This document shows positions 1 to 7,080 of a stretch of DNA of 13,062 bases, piece by piece. Position 1 is the first letter of the stretch, and each line of letters starts with the position of its first letter. The DNA is from an uncultured Prevotellaceae bacterium. GTDB lineage: Bacteria > Bacteroidota > Bacteroidia > Bacteroidales > Bacteroidaceae. The notes below the pieces were generated by a model, which was given only the letters and a program-made list of their open reading frames with translations, had not been told where the DNA came from and did no database searches. A program made the translations under genes and the position numbers. The stretch lies in the NCBI GenBank assembly GCA_937915745.1, contig CALGGJ010000029.1, positions 1 through 13,062 of the forward strand, read 5' to 3'.

Positions 1-42
1 TCTGAATTTATTCGAAAGTTTTCAAAGCGCGAAACAGTCTAA
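1..42 (+). CDS. Possible C-terminal end of a gene entering from the left
   Basis: Frame 1 is open from the first base and reads SEFIRKFSKRETV followed by TAA at 40-42 and then an immediate TGA. Thirteen codons are too few to identify a product. The support is contextual: the frame ends inside the CTAATGACC core of the dispersed repeat, and the two better-supported repeat copies also lie at or just after a stop codon in the sense direction. If real, it is convergent with the GH43 gene, with the two stop codons 17 bases apart. Confidence 0.3.
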   Translation, partial: SEFIRKFSKRETV

Positions 43-57
43 TGACCGATTTGGGTT
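39..57 (+). repeat. Dispersed convergent-junction repeat, copy 1
   Basis: The 17-base core CTAATGACCGATTTGGG followed by TT matches the copies at 6955-6973 and, on the opposite strand, 12955-12971. It lies between the stop of the possible left-edge gene and the stop of the GH43 gene. The TAATGA at its start supplies the left-edge stop codon. No strong hairpin or T-tract is visible here. Confidence 0.75.
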
Positions 58-59
58 TA

Positions 60-2282
60 TTATAATTCCTGCATCATCTGGTAAATAGCCAGGATGTCCT
101 GTGTGTCGATGCTTCCGTCGGCATTGACATCTTCGTAGGTAGCATGGTCGGTGTCCGAGCTGTAGGTTTGCATGTATTGGTAGATGGCGAGTGCATCCTG
201 TGTGTCGATTACTGAGTCGGAGTTGACATCGCCGGCCTTATGCAGCAGCGACTTCATGGTGCGTACGCGCACTGCCCGTGTATAGCTGCATGCGTAGTTG
301 TCTTTCTGCAAGGTGTAGGTTAGTCCCACGATGGTGGTTGAGTCGCCATTCTGATAGTATGGCACGAGCAGTTTGCCGTCGTCGGATAGCAGTTCGGGGT
401 GGTCTGACTTCCAGGAGAGTGTTGTGCCCCAATACATGGTGTTGTTTGCATAGAGGTCGATGTCGTCGGTGATGAATTGTCGTGCATTGACTGGCAGTGT
501 AAATCCATTCTGATAGGTGTAATCCACTGCGTAGTTTCCATCCACGTTTGCGCCCCAGATGCTTACTCCGGCATTTGATATCGCAGTGAAAGAGATGGCT
601 GTCATGTTTGTGAGGCTCACGGTTTGTGGCAGTATCACTCCGTAGTAGTCGGTGTAGGTGGATGTACCCTTTGGTCGCATGTGGAGGGTGATGTACGATG
701 TGTTTTGTTTTACTCTCCATGTGCCGTAGTAGTCGCCGGTGATTTGTCCGTTGGCTTTGAAGAATACAGTGCCTGGTGTTGAGTATGCGTTGTTGGCATA
801 ATCCACCTTGTAGGGGTGTAGCATGATTTCGTACGACCCCACTATGTCGTTTGTGGTACAGATGGCAGCCGAGTCGATGTCGGCTTGTCTGTACTGTGAG
901 TTTTGGCCGTTGAGTCCGTTAAATTCGAATGGTGATGCCACGAGCCATCCGTTGGCATTGAGGAAGAGTTGGTGCACACGTATTTCGAATCCCTCGTTGC
1001 CCGAGTTGAATCGTGTGTGATATATGAGGTATGCCCGTCCGTCGGCGTCGAGCAGCACCGAGTTGTGTCCCTGGCTCAGTTCGGCCCATCGCATGCCAGG
1101 CCATTGGTGAGTTCCGACTATCTTCATGCCTGCGGTTGTAGCGGCGTTTGGTCCGTAGTTCATGTAGTATCGGCTGTAAAGTGCCGTTTGTCCCGATGCG
1201 TCGGTGTACGGTCCCTCGGGCTTGGCTGACCGGAAGTAGTGCATCTCGTATCCCTCGGATGCCCCCAGTCCGCCGTTGGTGACGAACAGGTAGTAGTAGT
1301 TTCCGATATGTTCGATATACGAGCCTTCGCCCGACGAGTAGTATCCGCCGGCTATCTTGCGACCGAAGTATGGGTCGGATGTCACTCCGTCGGTGTTGTT
1401 GCTTATTCCGGAATAGGTGTAGGTGTAGTCGCGCAGTCCGTTTTCCTTGTTGAGGCGCAGCATGAATATTCCGCCGCTCCACGAGCCATATGCCATCCAC
1501 AGCTCGCCTTCCTCGTCGAAGAATACCACAGGGTCGATATTGTTAGGCCAGCGCCGTCCCCATGAGCCTCCGATGTTGTACCTGGCAGGCAGCGATGTCT
1601 GTGTGCCGATAACGAGTTCGAGGTCGGTCTCCTTATATGTCTGTCCTGGCAGGTCGGTCCATTGGAATCCGGAGAATACCACCGGCCCCTGATAGATGTA
1701 CGGTCCGGTTATGTCGGACGATGTGAGCAGACAGATTACCGAGCGCCAGTTGTCACCGTTGAGGCTCATATACATACACCACTTTTTCATGTGGGGGTTC
1801 CATATCACGTCGGGAGCCCATTGGTTGCCTCCCAGGTTGGGATTCGCTGCTGTATATCGCCACTGTTGTCCGTCGAAGTTTCCGAACGCGACATTGACCA
1901 CTTCGCCATTTTTCAATACGGGTACTGTCTTTGTCTGATTGGTAGTGAACACTCCCTGAAAGTTGGTTGTGGAGGTCACCGAGCCGTTGGCCTGCGGAAT
2001 TCCATAGTTCCACGACTGCCCCGACCAGTTGTGCAGGTCGGTGCTGCGCCCACACCCACGATGGCTCCCAAACACGTAATAGGTGGTGATGCCGGTAGAT
2101 GTATTGCGGTCGGGCACTATCGAGGGGTCGTGTACACCCACTCGCGATGCCGTCTGGCTCTTATATAGTTTGCCCATCTGGACCGTAAGCATATAGATGG
2201 TACTGTCTTTTGGTAAATCCACAGCCTTAGCCGTTGTGCCACAAAGAAATGCGCCAAGAGTCAGGATATTGATTAGTTTCAT
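60..2282 (-). CDS. Secreted GH43 endo-arabinanase with C-terminal dockerin
   Basis: This 740-aa protein is likely an endo-1,5-alpha-L-arabinanase or a related GH43 enzyme acting on pectic arabinan. Residues 1-20 form a signal peptide with an AKA cleavage site and no lipobox. The five-bladed propeller spans about 45-450. The family's catalytic residues can be placed: base D52 in VHDPSIV, pKa-modulating D250 in NNIDPVVFFD, and acid E319 in GEGSYIE. H406 in QGHNSVL fits the metal-site histidine of arabinanases. Residues 475-575 resemble the beta-barrel C-terminal domain of extracellular arabinanases, and about 595-675 an atrophied bacterial Ig-like domain. Residues 684-704 and 717-737 are two calcium-binding dockerin repeats (GDVNSDSVIDTQDALAIY, EDVNADGSIDTQDILAIY). 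No SusC/SusD genes or sensor regulator lie next to it. Exact substrate is inferred. Confidence 0.9.
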   Translation of the reverse strand: MKLINILTLGAFLCGTTAKAVDLPKDSTIYMLTVQMGKLYKSQTASRVGVHDPSIVPDRNTSTGITTYYVFGSHRGCGRSTDLHNWSGQSWNYGIPQANGSVTSTTNFQGVFTTNQTKTVPVLKNGEVVNVAFGNFDGQQWRYTAANPNLGGNQWAPDVIWNPHMKKWCMYMSLNGDNWRSVICLLTSSDITGPYIYQGPVVFSGFQWTDLPGQTYKETDLELVIGTQTSLPARYNIGGSWGRRWPNNIDPVVFFDEEGELWMAYGSWSGGIFMLRLNKENGLRDYTYTYSGISNNTDGVTSDPYFGRKIAGGYYSSGEGSYIEHIGNYYYLFVTNGGLGASEGYEMHYFRSAKPEGPYTDASGQTALYSRYYMNYGPNAATTAGMKIVGTHQWPGMRWAELSQGHNSVLLDADGRAYLIYHTRFNSGNEGFEIRVHQLFLNANGWLVASPFEFNGLNGQNSQYRQADIDSAAICTTNDIVGSYEIMLHPYKVDYANNAYSTPGTVFFKANGQITGDYYGTWRVKQNTSYITLHMRPKGTSTYTDYYGVILPQTVSLTNMTAISFTAISNAGVSIWGANVDGNYAVDYTYQNGFTLPVNARQFITDDIDLYANNTMYWGTTLSWKSDHPELLSDDGKLLVPYYQNGDSTTIVGLTYTLQKDNYACSYTRAVRVRTMKSLLHKAGDVNSDSVIDTQDALAIYQYMQTYSSDTDHATYEDVNADGSIDTQDILAIYQMMQEL

Positions 2283-2308
2283 GGTTTCTTATATGATGTT
2301 TTACCCTG

Positions 2309-2316
2309 CAAACTTA
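2309..2316 (-). promoter_or_regulatory. Putative -7 box for the GH43 gene
   Basis: On the minus strand the sequence reads TAAGTTTG, matching the Bacteroidota TAnnTTTG box, with its end 26 bases from the start codon. The -33 region is a poor match (TTAG about 21 bases upstream). Expression from here would give a leader of roughly 20 bases. Confidence 0.45.
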
Positions 2317-2440
2317 CGAATTATTTCTGACATACCACTAACGTCATGCCTAAAAAACGGCTTATCGGGCACCCTTTTCTACCAATTGTACAAGAAGTGG
2401 CACGAAAACCCCTGTAAACCACAGTCGGTACAAGCAAGAA

Positions 2441-2524
2441 AACGACTCCGCACTCGCAGGGCCGAGACTCCGCACTCGCAGTGTCGAGACTCCGCACTCG
2501 CAGTGCCGAGACTCCGCACTCGCA
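2441..2524. repeat. Four-unit tandem repeat, 22-bp period
   Basis: Four tandem units begin at 2441, 2463, 2485 and 2507, each containing GACTCCGCACTCGCA. Units 2 and 3 differ at one position. Unit 1 has diverged at its first three bases, and unit 4 stops after 18 bases. Each unit can form a small hairpin (GCACT-CGC-AGTGC, perfect in unit 3). The array fills the middle of the 314-base gap between the porT-like gene and the GH43 gene. The rest of that gap holds a putative promoter box near 2309 and no credible gene. Open frames across it merely translate the repeat. Confidence 0.9.
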
Positions 2525-2596
2525 AATACCACGTCGCTGAAGGTGGTGTGACGTGTGGCCGGCGGACAATGCTGAAGCCGGAGCAGCAGCTGAAGC

Positions 2597-3340
2597 CTAT
2601 TCTATGTAAAATGTGATTACTATCATCTTGTTGCGCCCGCTATCTACCGAGTTGGTAAATATCATTGGTGTAGCCTCGGTAATGTCGGAGCGGTTTTTGT
2701 TGATGATGTTGGAGAGTCCGTAGCAGAATTTCACCTCTGGAATAAACTTGAAGAATGGCAGGTAGAAATCACACCCCATACCTACCTCAAGGAAACAGTC
2801 GAACGGCTTGAGCAGCAGGTTGCGCTGTTTCTTCACCGTGAGGTCGTAAGTGGGGTTGACACCACACATGACATACGGGCGGTAGTTGTTAAATCGTTCG
2901 CCGCTGAATTTCACGTCGATAGGCAGCGATATATACGTTGATTTCATATTCTGGAAAGTGCGGCTGCCATCGAGTTGGTTGACGAACGTAGTGGTCTTCT
3001 CGCCAAAGTGCATGGTAGGGATGACACGCAGTGCGATGTTGGGATGGAGGTTAAGTTCGGCCAAAATGCCCACACTGAATCCAGGGTCGTAGTTGGCCAC
3101 ATCTGCAAACCACTGGTTGCCCTGCTCGTCGGCAAAACCATTGTTCACAAACTCAATGTCCTGGAAATTGATGCCAGCCAGAAATCCGTAGTGATAAGGG
3201 CGCTGGTCGATGTAGGGGCGGTTCATCACCTTACGGGTCTGACCACCACAACACACGGCACCCGCCACAAAAAGCAGTACCGAACAGACCAACGCAACGC
3301 GCCGTACAGACAGGCAGGATGTATAGATGAATCGTGTCAT
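2597..3340 (-). CDS. PorT-like outer-membrane beta-barrel protein
   Basis: This 247-aa protein has a basic N-terminus, a hydrophobic stretch at about 15-30 (ALVCSVLLFVAGAV) ending near CCGGQ, and then alternating beta-strand pattern to a C-terminal ITFYIE. This fits an outer-membrane barrel exported through a signal peptide. The post-signal segment KVMNRPYIDQRPYHYGFLAG resembles the start of mature PorT-family proteins, which are widespread in Bacteroidota. One family member is a type IX secretion component of Porphyromonas gingivalis. Whether this copy serves type IX secretion cannot be told from the window, as no other secretion gene is present. I see no -7 box directly upstream, only the ferredoxin terminator. 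The cysteines beside the cleavage region do not form a standard lipobox. Confidence 0.75.
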   Translation of the reverse strand: MTRFIYTSCLSVRRVALVCSVLLFVAGAVCCGGQTRKVMNRPYIDQRPYHYGFLAGINFQDIEFVNNGFADEQGNQWFADVANYDPGFSVGILAELNLHPNIALRVIPTMHFGEKTTTFVNQLDGSRTFQNMKSTYISLPIDVKFSGERFNNYRPYVMCGVNPTYDLTVKKQRNLLLKPFDCFLEVGMGCDFYLPFFKFIPEVKFCYGLSNIINKNRSDITEATPMIFTNSVDSGRNKMIVITFYIE

Positions 3341-3388
3341 ACAGTCATAATAACGAGAAAAGCCGGCCCATTATTGCATTGCAGCAAG

Positions 3389-3422
3389 AAAAAAAGCCAT
3401 CACCCCGCTGTGGGCTGACGGC
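3389..3422 (-). terminator. Intrinsic terminator of the ferredoxin gene
   Basis: On the minus strand GCCGTCAGCCC pairs with GGGGTGATGGC around the loop ACAGC. This makes an 11-position stem with one G-G mismatch and one G-T pair, followed directly by seven T. It lies 27 bases after the ferredoxin stop and separates that gene from the porT-like gene. Confidence 0.85.
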
Positions 3423-3448
3423 CTTACACTGTTCAGGCGGGCTGACAA

Positions 3449-3622
3449 CTATTCGCCCGGATTGATTGCACCCGTAGGACATGCATCGGCACAAGTGCCG
3501 CAATCCACACACGAATCAGGGTCGATGACATACTTGCCGTCGCCCTCGCTGATTGCCTCTGAAGGGCATTCACCTGCGCATGTTCCACACATCACGCAAT
3601 CATCTGAAATTACATAAGCCAT
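3449..3622 (-). CDS. Small 2[4Fe-4S] ferredoxin
   Basis: This 57-aa bacterial-type ferredoxin is a soluble low-potential electron carrier. It has two CxxCxxCxxxCP motifs: C9, C12, C15, C19 (CVMCGTCAGECP) and C38, C41, C44, C48 (CVDCGTCADACP), each expected to hold one [4Fe-4S] cluster. The frame stays open upstream to 3742, but MAYVISDDC is the start normal for this family. The added residues would be encoded by the AT-rich promoter region, so the start at 3622 is chosen. The gene stands alone, with its own promoter box at 3676-3683 and a strong terminator. Likely partners in an anaerobe are pyruvate:ferredoxin oxidoreductase or the Rnf complex, neither of which is in the window. Confidence 0.93.
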   Translation of the reverse strand: MAYVISDDCVMCGTCAGECPSEAISEGDGKYVIDPDSCVDCGTCADACPTGAINPGE

Positions 3623-3675
3623 ACTTTCGTCTCGATTTTTTTGATTATAAAATATATCTAACTTGTATCTGGCCG

Positions 3676-3683
3676 CAAAGGTA
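3676..3683 (-). promoter_or_regulatory. Putative -7 box for the ferredoxin gene
   Basis: The minus strand reads TACCTTTG followed by CGG, a full TAnnTTTG match, with its end 53 bases from the ferredoxin start. No convincing -33 TTTG is seen. It lies in the 220-base divergent region shared with proC. Confidence 0.5.
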
Positions 3684-3801
3684 GCAATAATAATTGGAAA
3701 AAAGAAGATTGGAAATTGAAAAAAGCAACGATTATCATGCAAAAAGATGCATGCAACCCATATTTTTTACTTTTTGCCATACACTTTTCACCCCGTTTTG
3801 C

Positions 3802-3809
3802 TAACTTTG
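3802..3809 (+). promoter_or_regulatory. Putative -7 box for proC(-pta-ackA)
   Basis: TAACTTTG is a full TAnnTTTG match 33 bases upstream of the proC start. A TTTG at 3773-3776 could be the -33 element, but its 25-base spacing is longer than usual. It faces away from the ferredoxin promoter. Confidence 0.5.
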
Positions 3810-3842
3810 TACATCGATTCCACAAATAATACCAAAAGAAAT

Positions 3843-4628
3843 ATGAACATCACAATCATCGGTGCCGGAAACATTGGCGGTGCATTGGCCCGCGGCTGGA
3901 GCAAAGCAAACCACGACACACGCATCACCGTGTCGGGCGTACACTGGGAGAAACTCAACAAAATAAAAGACGATTGCCCCGACGTCGATATCATGACCGA
4001 CGACTGCCGAGCCATACAAACGGCCGACATCATCATCATTGCCGTAAAACCATGGCAGGTAGAGACCGTGATTGGCGACATACAGCCCAACCTCAAAACG
4101 ACACAGATACTCATATCCCTGGCAGCAGGAGTGACACTCGCCCAGCTGCAAGAACTCATGACAAAACACCAGTGCCCACAACTGCCACTATTCTACATCA
4201 TACCCAACATAGCAGCCGAGTTCTGCGAAAGCATGACATTCATCACCGCAGCCGCCGGCGTCGATACACACACAATAAACAAAGTGGAAGACCTCTTCAA
4301 ACAGGTGGGCGACGTCTTCGTATGTGCCGAGAAACTCGTTGCGCCAGGCATGCTCATGGCATCGTGCGGAATAGCCTACGTCATGCGATTCCTGCGCGTG
4401 CAGACCGAAGCCGGAGTCGAAATGGGATTCTACCCTAAAGACGCCCTCAAGATAGCAATACAGACAATGAAAGGCGCGGCCGAACTCCTGCACCAGACAG
4501 GCGAACACCCCGAAGCAGCCATCGACCGAGTCACCACACCTGGCGGATACACCATCAAGGGACTGAACGAAATGGATCATGCAGGATTCAACTCAGCCGT
4601 GATAAAAGTATTCAAGACCGGACTGTGA
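3843..4628 (+). CDS. proC: Pyrroline-5-carboxylate reductase
   Basis: This 261-aa enzyme catalyses the last step of proline synthesis, NAD(P)H-dependent reduction of 1-pyrroline-5-carboxylate, in the cytoplasm. The N-terminal Rossmann fold begins with ITIIGAGNIGGALARG (GxGxxG), and AVKPWQV at 67-73 is the conserved AVKP segment. The C-terminal helical dimerisation domain has MASCGIAYVMRFL (172-184) and TTPGGYTIKGL (231-241), equivalent to the TSPGGTTIAGL signature. ASCGIAY replaces the proteobacterial SGSGPAY, which I recall as normal for Bacteroidales. The frame is open back to 3747, but that extension runs through the promoter. The start at 3843 puts the nucleotide-binding strand at the N-terminus as expected. 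pta follows after 67 bases with no visible terminator, so cotranscription is possible. Confidence 0.93.
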   Translation: MNITIIGAGNIGGALARGWSKANHDTRITVSGVHWEKLNKIKDDCPDVDIMTDDCRAIQTADIIIIAVKPWQVETVIGDIQPNLKTTQILISLAAGVTLAQLQELMTKHQCPQLPLFYIIPNIAAEFCESMTFITAAAGVDTHTINKVEDLFKQVGDVFVCAEKLVAPGMLMASCGIAYVMRFLRVQTEAGVEMGFYPKDALKIAIQTMKGAAELLHQTGEHPEAAIDRVTTPGGYTIKGLNEMDHAGFNSAVIKVFKTGL

Positions 4629-4695
4629 CAACAAAAACCAATGCACACCAAAAGAAGACAAGATTATTTGAAAGACTAATACAAAAAATATTGAA

Positions 4696-5703
4696 ATGTC
4701 ACTCATCGACCAAATCATCAACCGCGCCCGCAGCAACAAGCAGCGCATCGTGCTTCCCGAGTCGCTCGAAGAACGCACACTCACAGCAGCCGACCGCTGC
4801 ATTGCCGACAACATTGCCGACATCATACTCATTGGAAATCCCGATGAAATAAAAGAAAAGGCGAAAAGCCTGCAACTCACACACATTGACCAAGCAACAA
4901 TAATCAATCCTGCCACATCAGAAAAGACAGAACAATACGCACAGCTGCTCTTTCAGCTACGACAGAAAAAAGGCATGACCATGGAGCAGGCACGCAGCCA
5001 GGTGCTCGACCCCCTCTACTTCGGATGCCTCATTATCAAGAGCGGAGATGCCGACGGACAGATTTCAGGTGCACTCAGCACCACGGGCGACACCCTGCGC
5101 CCGGCACTACAGATTATCAAATGCGCACCAGGCATCACATGTGTGAGCGGAGCCATGCTCATGCTGACACAAACACCACAATACGGTGAAGACGGAGTGC
5201 TCGTCATTGGCGACGTTGCAGTCACACCGACACCCGATGCCAGCCAACTGGCACAAATAGCGGTATGCACCGCACAGACAGCACGCAGCGTAGCCGGTTT
5301 CACAGACCCACGAGTGGCTATGCTAAGCTTCTCCACCAAAGGCAGTGCAAAGCACGAAGTAGTTGACAAAGTTATAGAAGCCACATCATTGGCCCGACAA
5401 CTCGACCCGAAACTGCATATCGACGGCGAACTGCAAGCCGACGCCGCACTCGTGCCAAGCGTAGGTGCAAAAAAAGCACCAGGCAGCACCATCGCAGGAA
5501 AAGCAAATGTACTCGTAGTGCCATGCCTTGAAGTGGGCAACATCGCATACAAACTGGTACAGCGACTGGGCGGAGCAGATGCAATCGGACCGATACTGCA
5601 AGGCATAGCACGACCAGTAAACGACCTCAGCCGCGGATGCTCGGTCGATGACATCTACAAGATGGTTGCAATCACAGCATGCCAGGCAATGGACACCAAA
5701 TAA
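4696..5703 (+). CDS. pta: Phosphate acetyltransferase
   Basis: This enzyme converts acetyl-CoA and phosphate to acetyl phosphate and CoA, feeding acetate kinase. At 335 aa it is the short form with only the PTA/PTB catalytic domain. The N-terminal P-loop and DRTGG domains of the roughly 700-aa enterobacterial enzyme are absent. Family segments are RIVLPESLEERTL (17-29), DGQISGALSTTGDTLRP (120-136), FSTKGSAKH (212-220), DGELQADAALVP (243-254) and PGSTIAGKANVLVVPCLEVG (262-281). The tail NDLSRGCSVDDI is also characteristic. ackA starts 27 bases after the stop on the same strand, the classic pta-ackA pair. No Shine-Dalgarno sequence is visible; the leader is A-rich. Confidence 0.95.
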   Translation: MSLIDQIINRARSNKQRIVLPESLEERTLTAADRCIADNIADIILIGNPDEIKEKAKSLQLTHIDQATIINPATSEKTEQYAQLLFQLRQKKGMTMEQARSQVLDPLYFGCLIIKSGDADGQISGALSTTGDTLRPALQIIKCAPGITCVSGAMLMLTQTPQYGEDGVLVIGDVAVTPTPDASQLAQIAVCTAQTARSVAGFTDPRVAMLSFSTKGSAKHEVVDKVIEATSLARQLDPKLHIDGELQADAALVPSVGAKKAPGSTIAGKANVLVVPCLEVGNIAYKLVQRLGGADAIGPILQGIARPVNDLSRGCSVDDIYKMVAITACQAMDTK

Positions 5704-5730
5704 AGTTGACTCTCATAACATAACCTAAAA

Positions 5731-6930
5731 ATGAAGATACTAGTATTAAACTGCGGAAGCAGTTCAATTAAATACGCTCTCTATAACATGGACGATAAGA
5801 GCGTCATCACATCGGGTGGAATAGAAAAGATAGGACTGCCCGATTCTTTCATCAAAGTTAAAGTAAACGGCAAGAAGATACAAATAGACACGCCAGTGGC
5901 AGAACACACAGCCGGCGTACAACTGATCTTTAAGTGCCTGACCGAAGGCGAGACTGCGGTATTGAATTCACTTGGCGAAATCGATGCCGTAGGCCACCGT
6001 ATGGTACATGGCGGCGAGAAGTTCAACAAGAGCGTACTGCTCGACGACGAGGTGATGAGGATTTTCGCCTCATGCAACGACCTCGCACCACTTCATAATC
6101 CAGCCAACATAAAAGGAGTGAATGCAGTAAAAACATGTCTGCCAAACGTTCCACAAGTAGGAGTATTCGACACTGCATTCCATCAAACCATGCCCGACTA
6201 TGCCTACATGTATGCCCTGCCCTATGAACTATATACAAAGTACGGAGTGCGTCGATATGGTTTCCACGGCACCAGCCACCGGTACGTGAGCCAACGTGTG
6301 TGCCAGTTCCTCGGTGTAGAGCCGGAAGGGAAGCGCATCATCACATGCCATATAGGCAACGGAGCCAGCATCGCAGCAGTGAAAGACGGCAAATGCATCG
6401 ACACATCAATGGGTCTCACCCCGCTCGAAGGACTCATAATGGGCACACGCTCGGGCGACATCGATGCAGGAGCAGTCACATTCCTCATGGACAAATTAGG
6501 ACTCGACACCACAGGCATAAGCAACCTGCTAAACAAGAAATCGGGCTTAGCCGGTGTAAGTGGCGGCTCGAGCGACTTCCGCGACATACTTGCAGCCATC
6601 GCCGACGGCAACGACCACGCACGACTGGCAAAAGAGATGTACACCTACCGCATAAAGAAATACATAGGTCAGTATGCTGCCGCTATGGGCGGTGTGGACA
6701 TCCTGCTGTTCACAGGCGGTGCAGGCGAAAACCAATGGGAAGTGCGCGAAGGCGCCACAAACGGACTCGAATTCCTCGGCATCAAGATAGATGTGGCAAA
6801 AAACCACTCTGTACGCGCAACCGAGGATATCATCAGTACCCCAGACAGCAGAGTTACTGTTTGCGTCATCCCTACAGATGAAGAACTCATGATTGCAACC
6901 GATACGCTCAGCATCGTGAGTGGAGAATAA
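5731..6930 (+). CDS. ackA: Acetate kinase
   Basis: This enzyme transfers phosphate from acetyl phosphate to ADP, giving acetate and ATP in fermentative metabolism. At 399 aa it is full length. It belongs to the ASKHA fold. The active-site residues known from the Methanosarcina enzyme all fall in place: N7 in LNCGSSSIKY, R90 in VGHRMVHGGEKF, D147 in VFDTAFH, H179 in GFHGTSH, R240 in GTRSGDIDAG and E384 near the C-terminus. The ATP-site segment FTGGAGEN is at 327-334. It directly follows pta and probably shares its transcript, which would end at the hairpin at 7009-7052. Confidence 0.97.
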   Translation: MKILVLNCGSSSIKYALYNMDDKSVITSGGIEKIGLPDSFIKVKVNGKKIQIDTPVAEHTAGVQLIFKCLTEGETAVLNSLGEIDAVGHRMVHGGEKFNKSVLLDDEVMRIFASCNDLAPLHNPANIKGVNAVKTCLPNVPQVGVFDTAFHQTMPDYAYMYALPYELYTKYGVRRYGFHGTSHRYVSQRVCQFLGVEPEGKRIITCHIGNGASIAAVKDGKCIDTSMGLTPLEGLIMGTRSGDIDAGAVTFLMDKLGLDTTGISNLLNKKSGLAGVSGGSSDFRDILAAIADGNDHARLAKEMYTYRIKKYIGQYAAAMGGVDILLFTGGAGENQWEVREGATNGLEFLGIKIDVAKNHSVRATEDIISTPDSRVTVCVIPTDEELMIATDTLSIVSGE

Positions 6931-6934
6931 GATT

Positions 6935-6974
6935 AACTTAAAATCATCAAAACGCTAATGACCGATTTGGGTTG
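6935..6974 (+). repeat. Dispersed convergent-junction repeat, copy 2a
   Basis: This copy starts four bases after the ackA stop codon and contains the exact core CTAATGACCGATTTGGG at 6955-6971. Over 40 bases it matches the minus-strand copy at 12952-12991 at 36 positions. Its last 34 bases (6941-6974) form the first unit of a tandem pair with 6975-7008. Confidence 0.85.
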
Positions 6975-7008
6975 AAATCATCAAAACGCTGATGACCGAC
7001 TTTAGGTC
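6975..7008 (+). repeat. Dispersed repeat, diverged tandem copy 2b
   Basis: This is a direct tandem copy of 6941-6974 with 28 of 34 bases identical; the shared first 16 bases are AAATCATCAAAACGCT. The diverged part can fold as TGACC-GACTTTA-GGTCA, a 5-bp stem. The equivalent bases in copy 2a (TGACC, GGTTG) pair only with two G-T wobbles. It abuts the terminator hairpin at 7009. Confidence 0.8.
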
Positions 7009-7052
7009 AAATCCCGGAAACGAGGTCCATACACGCCTCGCCTCCGGGATTT
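7009..7052. terminator. Compound hairpin terminator between ackA and the HhH gene
   Basis: AAATCCCGGA (7009-7018) pairs perfectly with TCCGGGATTT (7043-7052). Inside this, after an AA/CC internal loop, CGAGG (7021-7025) pairs with CCTCG (7036-7040) around a 10-base loop. The stem ends in TTTT on the plus strand and in TTT on the minus strand. It lies between two convergent genes, so it probably stops transcription from both sides. Confidence 0.75.
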
Positions 7053-7080
7053 TCCGTATAGTTATGTGTTGCTTGTGTAC

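Noticed and set aside
919..1500. Long open frames on other frames and the opposite strand within the GH43 gene
   Set aside because: They have low-complexity, Arg/His-rich or shadow-like sequence, while the GH43 frame has signal peptide, catalytic motifs and dockerin throughout.
2441..2524. Possible CRISPR array
   Set aside because: The units are directly abutting with a 22-base period and no unique spacers, and no cas gene is present.
2197..2616. Open frames on both strands across the tandem-repeat gap
   Set aside because: Their sequence mainly translates the 22-bp repeat, they overlap neighbouring genes, and no family features are visible.
3623..3742. N-terminal 40-residue extension of the ferredoxin
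   Set aside because: It runs through the AT-rich promoter region including the -7 box, and the 57-aa form has the standard family length and start.
3747..3842. N-terminal 32-residue extension of ProC
   Set aside because: It is encoded by the promoter region, and the Rossmann strand should lie at the protein's start.
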